This document shows, piece by piece, positions 33,724-43,600 of a stretch of DNA of 64,000 nt. The first letter of the stretch is position 1; each line of letters starts with the position of its first letter. The position numbers were made by a program, and so were the translations under genes. The DNA is taken from positions 13,745 through 77,744 of the forward strand of contig JBCBAP010000012.1 of the NCBI GenBank assembly GCA_038532435.1, written 5' to 3'. Source of the stretch: JBCBAP01 sp038532435. Its GTDB lineage: Bacteria; Pseudomonadota; Alphaproteobacteria; Rhodobacterales; Rhodobacteraceae. Under the pieces are notes generated by a model that did no database searches, was not told where the DNA came from, and saw only the letters and a list, made by a program, of their open reading frames with translations.

Positions 33724-34570
33724 CACAAACGTCTGCCCGTTTCAGCGAGAGACAATCGGCTGGTTGCCGCGAAACTCGTTTCGTTAGAAGGCTCAACGTA
33801 CAATTGGGACCGACATGCCGAGCGCGGTACGATCGTTTGGGACGACGGCTTCGCGACAACTCCGGACCGACCTGCAAGGCGCATCGTGCGGGCGATGGGG
33901 CGGTGCGTCACACATCGGCCGAAAGCGCTCAAAACCGAGATGATGCGCGGCACGCCGTAGCTTCACCGCTTTGGGAAGGGGCGCATCGGATGTCATGGTG
34001 AAGGGCCCGGCGTTCTCCGGTTGCTTCCACTTGACGACTTAGCCCCTGGCTGAGACCTCGCGCACCCTGCAAGAGGCGGGCAAGCGTCTGACATGAGGAT
34101 GCGCATCCACGAAACCGATGCTCTTGCGGGGATCGTTTTGAAGATCAGTAACGCCGTTCTACTGACATCGCGGTCAATCTGCGCGCTTTGCAGCTCGTGA
34201 CCCAACCGTGCGTTCTCACTATCAGGTCAGCCGGAGATAGGCTCCAGGCTCACGCGGGGAGACATGGCACACGCGATGGCCGACTGGCCGAACAGCCCTG
34301 TCCACCGGCGCAGACGCATCTGGAGAGAGCGAGGTTTCACCGCATCACTCGTAGGGGACGGCCCATTGGTCCCAAAGCGTTCTGCCGGAGATCGCCCACA
34401 AAACACGAGTGCTTCATGACGGTCGAATGCTCCCGCCATCTCGAAAGCCCATCGCCGATATCCGCTCGAGCGCTGCAAGATCGGACTGCACCTGCGCGAA
34501 CGTTGGGTCTGAGCAATTTGGCAAGTAGACGTTCGCCTCACCGCAGCTCATGCCCCGATTGAACAAAAGG
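33724..34570. other. gene-poor region of 850 bases with decayed frames
   Basis: No convincing gene on either strand. The longest frames are 60-125 codons with arginine-rich, non-protein-like composition. One plus-strand stretch near 33,790-33,957 (NWDRHAERGTIVWDDGFATT) reads somewhat like a protein, but I cannot place it. The region separates guaD from betA and may be a degraded insertion. Confidence 0.5.
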
Positions 34571-36229
34571 CTACCTTTGCCGGGTTTCCCAATCCGCCGC
34601 CATCCACGGCTCCGCGTTCTCCGGTGGCAAGGGAGACTGGCCAAGTATGTGATCCGCCGCCTTCTCTCCGCTCATGATGGAGGGCGCGTTGAGGTTGCCG
34701 TTGGTGATCCTGGGAAAGATGGAGCTGTCGGCAAGCCGCAACCCCTCCACCCCGATCACGCGGCATTCGGGATCCACGACAGCCATCGGATCGTCCCGCC
34801 GCCCCATCCGCGCAGTACCGCAGGGGTGGTAGGCGCTTTCCACATGAGCGCGTATGAAATCGTCGAGCGCATCGTCGCTGGTGACTTCCGCGCCCGGCTG
34901 GATCTCGTGCTTGAAGAAGGGCGCGAACGCCTCCTGCGCAAAGATCTCACGCGTCAGACGGATGCAGCGCCTGAAATCCGCCCAATCCTGCGGATCGGAC
35001 ATGTAATTGAACAGGATCTTCGGGGCCATCGCCGGATCGTTTGATGCGAGCGTCACTGACCCTCGCGACGGCGAGCGCATGGGCCCGACATGGGCCTGAA
35101 ACCCGTGCCCCTCCGCCACTGTCTGTCCGTCATAGCGCACGGCAATGGGCAGGAAATGATACTGGATGTCCGGGTACTCGACACCCGACTGGGAGCGAAT
35201 GAACGCGGCACTTTCGAACTGGTTGGTCGCCCCCGGCCCGGTCTTCGTGAACAGCCAGCGCGCGCCCACGTAGGCTTTGCCCAGCAGGTTCCAGTAGGTG
35301 TAGAGGCTGACGGGCTGGGAGGCTGCGGCCTGAATGTACAGCTCCAGATGATCCTGAAGGTTCTGACCAACCCCGGCCCGGTCCGCGACCACCGGGATCC
35401 CGTGCTCGGCGAGGTGTGCCGCGGGGCCCACACCCGATAGCATCAGAAGCTTGGGCGAATTGATGGAAGATGCGGCGAGGATCACTTCTGCCTCCGCCCC
35501 GATCACCTCGACCCGACCGCCCCGCTCGACTTCCACCCCGACCGCACGCCCCTCCTCGATCACCACACGCCGGGCGAACGCGCGGACCATCGTACAGTTC
35601 TCCCGTTTGAGCGCGGGCTTCAGGTAGGCCGCCGCTGCGGACCACCGCTGCCCCTTCCAGACGGTCATGTCAAAGGGGCCAAAGCCCTCCTGCTGCTGCC
35701 CGTTATAGTCGCCGGTGACCGGATAGCCCGCCTGTCGCCCCGCCTCGACGAAGGCCTGCGTCAGCGGGTTCTCCCGCGTGCCCCGGGTGACGTGGAGCGG
35801 CCCGCCGGACCCGCGCCACGACGGGTCCCCGCCGTGCCCGCCGTCGTGCCAGTCCTCCATCCGCTTGAAGTAGGGTAGCACGTCGGCATAGCCCCAGCCG
35901 TCCGCGCCCTGATCACGCCAATGATCATAGTCCCGCGCATGGCCGCGGACATAGATCATCCCGTTGATTGAAGAGGAGCCTCCGATCACCTTGCCCCGGG
36001 GGGTCGCTAGCCTCCGCCCGCCCAGATGCGGCTCGGGTTCGGTCTGATACCCCCAGTCGTAACGCTTCATGTTCATCGGATATGAAAGCGCGCCGGGCAT
36101 CTGGATGAAGGGGCCCGCATCTGTGCCGCCATGCTCGATGACAATCACCCGCTTGCCCGCCTCGGCCAGGCGGTACGCCATGGCGCAGCCCGCGCTGCCC
36201 GCGCCAACGATGACATACTCCGCGCGCAT
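34571..36229 (-). CDS. betA: choline dehydrogenase (GMC oxidoreductase)
   Basis: A 552-residue flavoenzyme oxidising choline to betaine aldehyde. VIVGAGSAGCAMAYRLAEAG is the FAD-binding GxGxxG loop at the N-terminus. GGSSSINGMIYVRGHARDYDHW and GVGPAAHLAEHGI are GMC signatures, and the C-terminal HVESAYHPCGTARMG plus SSIFPRITNGNLNAPS carries the catalytic His/Asn pair. Start and the betI stop overlap (ATGA), so the two are coupled. The usual betB (betaine aldehyde dehydrogenase) is absent between them. Confidence 0.95.
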   Translation of the reverse strand: MRAEYVIVGAGSAGCAMAYRLAEAGKRVIVIEHGGTDAGPFIQMPGALSYPMNMKRYDWGYQTEPEPHLGGRRLATPRGKVIGGSSSINGMIYVRGHARDYDHWRDQGADGWGYADVLPYFKRMEDWHDGGHGGDPSWRGSGGPLHVTRGTRENPLTQAFVEAGRQAGYPVTGDYNGQQQEGFGPFDMTVWKGQRWSAAAAYLKPALKRENCTMVRAFARRVVIEEGRAVGVEVERGGRVEVIGAEAEVILAASSINSPKLLMLSGVGPAAHLAEHGIPVVADRAGVGQNLQDHLELYIQAAASQPVSLYTYWNLLGKAYVGARWLFTKTGPGATNQFESAAFIRSQSGVEYPDIQYHFLPIAVRYDGQTVAEGHGFQAHVGPMRSPSRGSVTLASNDPAMAPKILFNYMSDPQDWADFRRCIRLTREIFAQEAFAPFFKHEIQPGAEVTSDDALDDFIRAHVESAYHPCGTARMGRRDDPMAVVDPECRVIGVEGLRLADSSIFPRITNGNLNAPSIMSGEKAADHILGQSPLPPENAEPWMAADWETRQR

Positions 36230-36798
36230 CAGGCGGCATCCAGCTCGCGGTCGAGCGCGGCGAGCACATGCGCCGTCGCATCCTCGCCGGATACGCGCTT
36301 GGGTGTGATCGCGCTCCGCACGTAGAGCCCGTCGATGAGCCCGCCCAAACGTTCGGCAACCACAGGCGCGCGATCCCCGATCAGGGGTTTCAGATCATGG
36401 ACGAGGTTCGAATGGAGCCGTCGGTGATAGATGGTCAGGAGCCGTCGCGCCCGCTCTGACCGCTGCGCCAGAACGTAGAAGTTCAGCCAGGCCGCGATGA
36501 CGTCGCTGCGAAAGTTTGTCGGAATGAAGCTCACACGGATCACCGCCTCCAGCCTTTCCCGCGGGCCATGACTCATCGCCAGAGCGCCCCGCACCTGCGC
36601 GCCGTAGATTGTGAGGGTATGCTGCATGGCGGCAAGAAGCAGGCTGTCCTTGCCCCCGAAATAGTGAAATGCGAGCGCGGAGGACACGCCTGCCCGCTTC
36701 GCGATCTGCCCGACCGTCACGTCGAGACTGCCCACGGTACCAATCTCCCGAATGGTCGCCTCGACCAGTTGGGCGCGCCTTTGGCTTTCGACACTCAT
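36229..36798 (-). CDS. betI: BetI, choline-responsive TetR-family repressor
   Basis: A 189-residue TetR-type repressor. RRAQLVEATIREIGTVGSLDVTVGQIAKRAGVSSALAFHYFGGKDSLL is its N-terminal helix-turn-helix region, and the length and C-terminal core match BetI. It precedes betA on the same transcript and is divergent from choXWV. The palindrome at 36857-36876 in the shared gap is its likely operator, giving induction of uptake and oxidation by choline. Confidence 0.92.
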   Translation of the reverse strand: MSVESQRRAQLVEATIREIGTVGSLDVTVGQIAKRAGVSSALAFHYFGGKDSLLLAAMQHTLTIYGAQVRGALAMSHGPRERLEAVIRVSFIPTNFRSDVIAAWLNFYVLAQRSERARRLLTIYHRRLHSNLVHDLKPLIGDRAPVVAERLGGLIDGLYVRSAITPKRVSGEDATAHVLAALDRELDAA

Positions 36799-36856
36799 GG
36801 CCTATCCCCGCCTGTCGCCCGCAAGAAATCACTTGCAATATCGAGGTAGTCATGGG

Positions 36857-36876
36857 TTGATTGGTCAGTCAATCAA
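36857..36876. promoter_or_regulatory. BetI-type operator palindrome
   Basis: TTGATTG (36857-36863) and CAATCAA (36870-36876) are perfect seven-base arms around a six-base spacer GTCAGT. BetI boxes are AT-rich palindromes of TTGA/TCAA form. The site lies 59 bases from the betI start and 34 bases upstream of choX, well placed to repress both. Confidence 0.75.
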
Positions 36877-36910
36877 AAGATTTGCCGCTGTGTTCCTCAG
36901 GGAGATCCGC

Positions 36911-37834
36911 ATGAAACTCACTGCCGCCGTGTCCGCCCTCGCCCTCTGTGCCGCCGGGGCTGCCCACGCCAATTGCGAGACGGTCACGTTCTCCGATGTG
37001 GGCTGGACCGACATCACCGCGACGACCGCGGTGACCACCACCGTGCTGGAGGCGTTGGGATACGAGACCGACATCAAGCTGCTTTCGGTTCCAGTCACCT
37101 ATGCGTCCATGAAGGCGGGTGATGTGGACATCTTCCTCGGCAACTGGATGCCGACCATGGAGGCGGACATCGCCCCCTACCGGGAGGACGGCAGTGTGGA
37201 GACGGTGCGCGCCAACCTTGAGGGCGCGAAGTACACTCTTGCGACCAACGCGGCAGGTGCCGCCCTCGGCATCGGCAGCTTCGCGGACATTGCCACGCAG
37301 GTCGACGCGCTCGAGGGCAAGATCTACGGCATCGAGCCCGGCAATGACGGCAACCGCCTGATCCAGAGCATGATCGACGGGGACGCGTTCGGCCTCTCCG
37401 GCTTTGAAGTGGTCGAAAGCTCGGAGCAGGGCATGCTTGCCCAGGTCGGCCGGGCGGATCGCCGCGATGAACCGGTCGTCTTCCTCGGCTGGGAGCCGCA
37501 TCCGATGAACGCCAATTTCGACATGACCTACCTTGAGGGTGGCGACGATTTCTTCGGCCCCGATCTCGGCGGAGCGACGGTGTTCACCAACACCCGCGCG
37601 GGGTTCGCCGCAGAGTGCTCCAACGTGGGCGCGCTGCTGTCCAACCTTGAGTTTTCGCTCGCCATGGAAAACGAAATCATGGGCGCGATCCTGAACGATG
37701 GCGATGATCCGGCGGACGCGGCGGAGAACTGGCTGAAGGCCAACCCCGGGGTGCTCGAAGCCTGGCTTGCCGGCGTCACCACCCGCGACGGTGGCGACGG
37801 AATGGCTGCCGTGAAATCCGCCCTCGACCTCTGA
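36911..37834 (+). CDS. choX: choline/betaine ABC transporter substrate-binding protein
   Basis: A 307-residue periplasmic protein binding choline. MKLTAAVSALALCAAGAAHA is the signal peptide. VGWTDITATTAVTTTVLEALGY, DVDIFLGNWMPTMEAD and PVVFLGWEPHPMN contain the aromatic and acidic residues that cage quaternary ammonium groups in ChoX/ProX proteins. The start is the ATG after GGAGATCCGC; an open frame runs further upstream over the operator and is not real. It is followed by a hairpin and then choW. Confidence 0.94.
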   Translation: MKLTAAVSALALCAAGAAHANCETVTFSDVGWTDITATTAVTTTVLEALGYETDIKLLSVPVTYASMKAGDVDIFLGNWMPTMEADIAPYREDGSVETVRANLEGAKYTLATNAAGAALGIGSFADIATQVDALEGKIYGIEPGNDGNRLIQSMIDGDAFGLSGFEVVESSEQGMLAQVGRADRRDEPVVFLGWEPHPMNANFDMTYLEGGDDFFGPDLGGATVFTNTRAGFAAECSNVGALLSNLEFSLAMENEIMGAILNDGDDPADAAENWLKANPGVLEAWLAGVTTRDGGDGMAAVKSALDL

Positions 37835-37840
37835 CCTATC

Positions 37841-37867
37841 CGCCCCGCGCCTGACCCGCGCGGGGCG
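37841..37867 (+). terminator. intercistronic hairpin between choX and choW
   Basis: CGCCCCGCGC (37841-37850) pairs perfectly with GCGCGGGGCG (37858-37867) around a seven-base loop, seven bases after the choX stop. There is no T-run beyond GTTCTGC. Such stems between a binding-protein gene and its permease gene usually protect the upstream mRNA or cause partial termination, so that more binding protein than permease is made. Confidence 0.6.
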
Positions 37868-37896
37868 TTCTGCATTCCCCGACGGATTGGCGTGCG

Positions 37897-38733
37897 ATGG
37901 ACTGGCTGACGGAAACCAAGATACCGGTGGGCAAGTCCGCCCGCAGCGTGTTCGAGTGGCTGCAGGATAACGGTGCGTGGTTCTTCGACTCGCTCGATGC
38001 GGGGCTCGAGACACTGATCGACGCGATCCTGTGGCTGCTTCAGACCCCCCATCCGCTGATCGTCGTCGCCATCTTCGTCGCGATCACCTGGGGCCTGCAG
38101 CGGCGCTGGACGACCTGCCTCTTCGTCCTGCTCGGTTTCCTCTTCATCCTCAACCAGGGCTATTGGGAGGAAACGACGGAGAGCCTGACGCTTGTCCTCT
38201 CCGCCTGCGTGGTGTGCATGGCGATCGGCGTGCCGATCGGCATCGCCGCCGCCCACCGGCCCCGGCTCTACGCGGCCATGCGGCCGGTGCTCGATCTGAT
38301 GCAGACCCTGCCAACCTTCGTTTATCTCATCCCGGCCATCGTGTTCTTCGGCATCGGCATGGTGCCAGGTCTGATCGCCACGGTAATCTTCGTCGTGCCC
38401 GCCCCGATCCGTCTCACCTACCTCGGTGTGACCTCCACGCCCAAGACGCTGCTGGAGGCCGCGCGCGCCTTCGGCGCGACGCCGCGACAGACGCTTCTGA
38501 AGGTTGAGCTTCCCTACGCCTTTCCGCAGATCATGGCCGGGCTCAACCAAACCATCATGCTCTCGCTCTCGATGGTTGTGATTGCCGCCCTCGTGGGCGC
38601 GGACGGGCTCGGCGTGCCGGTGGTCCGCGCGCTCAATCAGGTGAACACCTCCCTCGGCTTCGAGTCCGGTTTCGTGATCGTCGTGCTTGCGATCATGCTG
38701 GACCGTATCCTCAATCTGGGGAACCGCCGATGA
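37897..38733 (+). CDS. choW: choline/betaine ABC transporter permease
   Basis: A 278-residue permease of the ProW/ChoW family with about six membrane helices. LMQTLPTFVYLIPAIVFFGIGMVPGLIATVIFVVP and the EAA-loop segment GATPRQTLLKVELPYAFPQIMAG are family hallmarks. The N-terminal 40 residues form a soluble amphipathic part. Its stop overlaps the choV start by 4 bases. Confidence 0.94.
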   Translation: MDWLTETKIPVGKSARSVFEWLQDNGAWFFDSLDAGLETLIDAILWLLQTPHPLIVVAIFVAITWGLQRRWTTCLFVLLGFLFILNQGYWEETTESLTLVLSACVVCMAIGVPIGIAAAHRPRLYAAMRPVLDLMQTLPTFVYLIPAIVFFGIGMVPGLIATVIFVVPAPIRLTYLGVTSTPKTLLEAARAFGATPRQTLLKVELPYAFPQIMAGLNQTIMLSLSMVVIAALVGADGLGVPVVRALNQVNTSLGFESGFVIVVLAIMLDRILNLGNRR

Positions 38734-39767
38734 GCACCGCGGTTCGCATCGACAATGTCTCCATCGTCTTCGGGTCCGACGCGGCACGCGCGCTGCCCCT
38801 GATGGACGAGGGCCAGGACCGTCGCGAGATTCAAGCGGCGACCGGTCAGGTCCTCGGCGTCCACAACTGCACCATCGATGTCGAGGAGGGGGAGATCCTC
38901 GTCCTCATGGGCCTCTCCGGTTCCGGCAAATCCACACTCCTGCGCGCCGTCAACGGACTCAACCCCATCGCCCGTGGCTCGGTCAGTGTGACGGACGGGG
39001 GCACCATGGTGAACGTGACACAGGCCAACACGGCAACACTGCGCCGCCTGCGGATGCACCATATTTCCATGGTCTTTCAGCAGTTCGGCCTTTTGCCATG
39101 GCGCACGGTGCGGGAGAATGTGGGCCTGCCTCTGGAGCTTTCCGGAGAGAAAGCGGCGGAGGCCGCACCGCGCATCGAGGCTCAACTCGCGCTCGTGGGC
39201 CTTGCCGACTGGGCAGACCGCAAGGTCGGCGAGCTCTCAGGCGGGATGCAGCAGCGCGTCGGCCTCGCCCGCGCCTTCGTCACCGAAGCCCCGATCCTTC
39301 TCATGGACGAGCCCTTCTCCGCCCTCGATCCGCTGATCCGCACCAAGCTGCAGGACGAGCTCCTCGACCTGCAACGCCAGCTCCGCCGCACCATCATCTT
39401 CGTCAGTCACGACCTCGATGAGGCGTTCAAGCTCGGCAACAAGATCGCAATCATGGAGGGGGGGCGCATTGTCCAGGCGGGCACGCCGCAGGACATCTAC
39501 CGCGCGCCCACCAACGACTACGTGGCGGATTTCATCAAACACATGAACCCGCTCGGCGTGCTCCGCGCCCGTGACCTCATGCAGCCCGTGAACAGCGAGG
39601 CGCAGGGCACCCTGCCCGCCGACACCCTCATCAAGGACGGCATGGACCGGCTGATCGGGGCCACCCATCCAATAGGGGTGGAGGAGGACGGCGCGCTGAT
39701 CGGCCAGCTCTCCAAGGACGATCTCCTCACGGGCCTCGCCCGGGGCAGCGGTGTGTCGACCGAGTAA
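38730..39767 (+). CDS. choV: choline/betaine ABC transporter ATP-binding protein
   Basis: A 345-residue ATPase. Walker A is GLSGSGKST near residue 60, the signature LSGGMQQRVGLARAF and Walker B ILLMDEPFSALD, followed by the H-loop VSHDLDEAF. The C-terminal 70 residues lack full CBS repeats but include a regulatory-like tail ending in LLTGLARGSG. The family name is set by the extended N-terminus (IVFGSDAARALPLMDEGQDR) shared with OpuAA/ProV. Confidence 0.94.
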   Translation: MSTAVRIDNVSIVFGSDAARALPLMDEGQDRREIQAATGQVLGVHNCTIDVEEGEILVLMGLSGSGKSTLLRAVNGLNPIARGSVSVTDGGTMVNVTQANTATLRRLRMHHISMVFQQFGLLPWRTVRENVGLPLELSGEKAAEAAPRIEAQLALVGLADWADRKVGELSGGMQQRVGLARAFVTEAPILLMDEPFSALDPLIRTKLQDELLDLQRQLRRTIIFVSHDLDEAFKLGNKIAIMEGGRIVQAGTPQDIYRAPTNDYVADFIKHMNPLGVLRARDLMQPVNSEAQGTLPADTLIKDGMDRLIGATHPIGVEEDGALIGQLSKDDLLTGLARGSGVSTE

Positions 39768-40663
39768 ACTGACGGGCGGTAGGGCGGCGTCAGAACGACA
39801 TTCGCACGAGCGCGATCTGTTTGCCGTAGCCCCCGGAGTTCCCGTGGATGACGTTCCCAATGCTTCGGCCATATGGCGGGGTCGCGATTTCAAAGGCTGG
39901 CGTCACCTGACTGCGATGCTGATCAGATTCACCCCATTTTCGATCAGTATGGGGTGTGCGCTCAGGGTTCCTGCAGTTTCGACGGGCCTGACGGAAATAC
40001 TTCAGGTGAGCTTCATTGAGATGTTTGATTTGTCCTCAGCACCCGCCGCCATTGGCAAAGCCAGCATCGGGACAGCGCGCATGACCATGCAGGAGAGCAT
40101 GACCGTTTTTGGAAAGTCGGTCCCGAGCTGTCCAATCGTGAGCCCGCGCCGCCGGAACCGGATGACGAGCGTGCTGACGCTTCTGTCGCGAACAGGCAGC
40201 GCGCCACGGTCGCTGCTACCTTTGGTAAGGTGCGCCCGACGAAGCGTCCGTAGACTTCTCCGCACCTCGGGCAGCGAACGAAGGTTCAAGGCTCATCACG
40301 TCACCTTGGACGCAAATAGGAGCGCGCATACGAGAGGTGCGGCACGTCTAAAACGGCTGCCGGGTCCCCGCAGAAGGGCACGACTGGTCCTGAGAACCAG
40401 AGTTCGTGATGCTGAGCCGCGCAGCGTTTGCGTTCGTCTCCGCACCTTCTGTGCCTGCCCGACACAAGAATCGCTCACCTCGGACGTCGCAGAGCGTGAC
40501 CTGACGGCAGTTTCTTTGGTGTTCCAACATCGTCGCTGACCGGATCAATCGAATAGGATAACAGTCCGGACACGGCCTTAGCTCGACACCCTCTCATACG
40601 AGAGCCCCACGCGCACCGCGGCCCCCCAGGAGAGGCCGCGGTTCAGTATGCGGGCGGTCCCGC
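39768..40663. other. gene-poor region of 900 bases after the choline locus
   Basis: No gene is supported. On the minus strand GNVIHGNSGGYGKQIALVRM, ending in SF and a stop near 39793, looks like the last residues of a beta-barrel-like or other protein fragment, but nothing joins it upstream. Other frames are short and basic. The stretch may be a decayed insertion; it mirrors the similar gap on the other side of the choline locus. Confidence 0.45.
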
Positions 40664-43600
40664 TCAGGCGAGATCGAGGGAAACGGACGCCAGCACCTCG
40701 CCCTCCGCATCGCGGTCGGCGAAAGCGCGAACCTCCAGTTCCGAGCTGTCGCTGGGCAGGTCGCGGCTCCAGTACGTATCGCCCCGGTTGCCGAACAGCG
40801 CATAGGGGGCCTTGTTCTCGATCTGAAAGAGCTCTCCGTCGATGAAAAAGCCCATGCTCCCGACTTCCAGGTCGGTCTCCGCAATGATGGTGTCGTGGGC
40901 CGGGTCGAAGACGAAGCTTTCCTGACCACTTTCCACATCCAGCAGCGTCAGGGTGATGTCGGTGGCCTGCTCCGCTTCCGACGAGGCGGCGAGCACCTCC
41001 ATTGCGATCGCTTCCTCCTCCGGATCGACAACACTCAGCTCCGCGGTCATCGAGGCGACCAGTTCGCCCTGTCCGCGCTCATCGGAGAAGGCCCGGACCT
41101 CCAGATCGTGCGCCCCGGCATCCAGCTCACTGGTGAAGAAATCCTCACCACGGTTGCCGAACATGGCGTAGGGGGCCTTGTTTTCCATCTGGATCAGCTC
41201 GCCGCCGATGTAAAAGCCGATGCTGCTGATGGGGATCTCGGATTCCGCGATCAGGGCGTGGGTCTCGAAGTTGATCGCGCCGTCGAAGTCCGTGTCGCGC
41301 TCTCCCGTCTCAAGGTCCACGAGCGCGAGTGACAGAATCTCGGGTTCTGGCGCCTCTTCGACCGGGGGCTCCGGTATCGGCGCCTCTACGATCGGCTCCG
41401 GCACGGTGAGGTCGCTCACCGTCTGGGCGAGCACCTCCCCGTTGCCGTTCCGCCCGGAGAAGGCCCGCACCTCGAGCTCATAGTCGCCGCTGGCCAGATC
41501 ACCGGCAAAGTAATCCCCATCCCGATCGCCGAAGATGGCGTAGGGCACCCTGTTTTCGATCTGCATGAGCGCGCCATCGACGTAGAACCCCATACTGCGG
41601 ACGGGCACATCCGTTTCAGCGATCAGCGTCTGGGTCGCGGGATCGAACGTACCATCGAAGGCGCCACCGGGGTCCCCACTTTCCAGATCGACCAGGGTGA
41701 GGGAGATGACTGCCAGGGCGGGTTCCTCCTCCACCGGATCTTCTGTGGGCGGGGCGTCCGCGGGTGGATCCTCCGCCGGTGGAGCGTCAGCAGGAGGTGC
41801 CTCGCCAACGGGGTCTTCCGCGGGGGGATCGTCCGCAGGAGGGTCCTCCGCCGGGGGCTCCTCGACTGGCGGGTCGACCGGAGCGGGTTCCTCGGCTGGC
41901 GGGTCGGCCGGTGCAGGATCCTCGGCAACCGGCTCCTCAGCCGGTGGATCAGCGGGCGGGTCCTCCGCCACCGGTTCCTCGTCGGAGGGCGCATCGGCGG
42001 GATCCTCGTCCGCGGGAGGTTCTGGCGTCGGATCATCTGATGGAACTTCGGCAACCGGCTCCTCAACGGGAGGCTCCTCGGGGGCAGGATCCTCCGCGGG
42101 GGGTTGAGGCGCAGGCTCGTCGGCGGACGGGCCCTGCCCCTCCGCGTAGGGCGGCGGGGGGAGGGTGTCGTCGGGCCCCGGATCGTCGAAGATCAACGCA
42201 TCGAGGTCGAGGTCCGCCTCCGTATCCACAATGACGGTCACACCGGAATGCAGCGTGTCGTTGTAGGTCACGCCCGGTTGCGGCCAGAGGTAGCCATGGG
42301 CCATCTCGGCAACCAGCTTGATGTGCACTTCTCCCGCCTCATCACGGTAGACGGCGGTGTCCGGCGAGGCCTCGAGCATCGCCATGGAGCTGACCTCCCG
42401 GGCCGGACGGGAGGCACCGGAATAGGGATCGTCGACGGTGAAGCTCGACCCCGTTGGGGTCGGCCCGAGATTGAAGATGACGCTGTCGCCCCAGTCCATG
42501 TCATGCAGGTAGAGGCGGAACTGATCTTCGATATCGCGGTAGTCGATGGTGTAGCTGTAGCCCTCGAACACCGGGATCTGATGGCGGATAACGGACGCGG
42601 TCTCTCCGTCCGACCGGGTGACCGTGAAACCGCTCTTGTCGACCCCCCGGTTCGCACCGGTATTTGCGATATTGTTATCGATGCGCAGCGTTCCGCTCGT
42701 CGTCCCGTAGGAAACGATTGCGCCCCATTCCTCGATGACCTCGTAATCCTCACCAGCGTTGAAGACGCGGGAGCCGTCCCGGTCGCTGCTGTACTGGTAG
42801 ATCATGGCGCCGGGCTGACCGGTCAGACTGCCATCCACATCGACGATACCGCGGGCCCAGGCATCGTTGCCGATGGCATTGCCCCCGCCGCCGATGCTCA
42901 CCTTGGCGCTTTCGTGGACACTGTCGCCCCAAGTGATGCCTTCCGCGCCGAAGGAGGCCGACTTGTGGATGGCGTTCGACAGGTCGATCGCATCGTCGCC
43001 TTCCTCGAACCCGTCGAACATCACGTTGCTCAGGCTGCCCGGGCCGTCATAGAGCTGGAAGCCCTGAAAGTCGCCATCGCCTCCGGGCAGGCTGCGTCCC
43101 GCCTCGATCTCCTCATCAGTCTGGGGATTGCCGATATTGTCGGAGCGGCCGACAATCAGACTGTCCTCGATGGTCTGGTTGAGGCGGAACCGGGCGTTCG
43201 ATCCCATCTCCGCAAACGCGGAATCCGTGAACGTACCCTCAACGCCACGGACATAAACGCCGTTGTTCTTGTAGACCGTCAGACCATCGACCTCCCACGG
43301 GTCGACCTCCTGTGGCTGGTCGGCACTGCCGCTGGGGGAACCATCCTGGATCAGCCCGCCATGGTTGAGGTAGAAGCCCCGCCCTTCCGCCGAATGGGCC
43401 GCGTTGTCCTCGAAGGTGCCGAAATCCCGCCCCTCTCCCCGCGTGAGGTTGAAGTAGAAATTCTTGTCTTCCGATCCGGCGGCGTGGTTGCCGATCCAGA
43501 CATTGTCCCCGTTGGAGGTGTAGAAGTTCGCAGGCTCCCCATCGTTCGCGCCGCGGATCTCCCCGAACCGACCAGGCTCCCGCGCCCCCATTCCAAGGTT

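Noticed and set aside
39751..40539. 262-codon plus-strand frame in the gap after choV
   Set aside because: It starts inside choV, is rich in R and S, and shows no domain; codon use is unlike the neighbouring real genes.
41740..42130. DNA repeats of CTCCTCGGCCGG/CCTCCGCC type resembling a tandem-repeat or CRISPR-like array
   Set aside because: The units are irregular, have no spacers of constant length and encode the Pro/Glu/Ala linker of the G8 protein, so they are low-complexity coding sequence.
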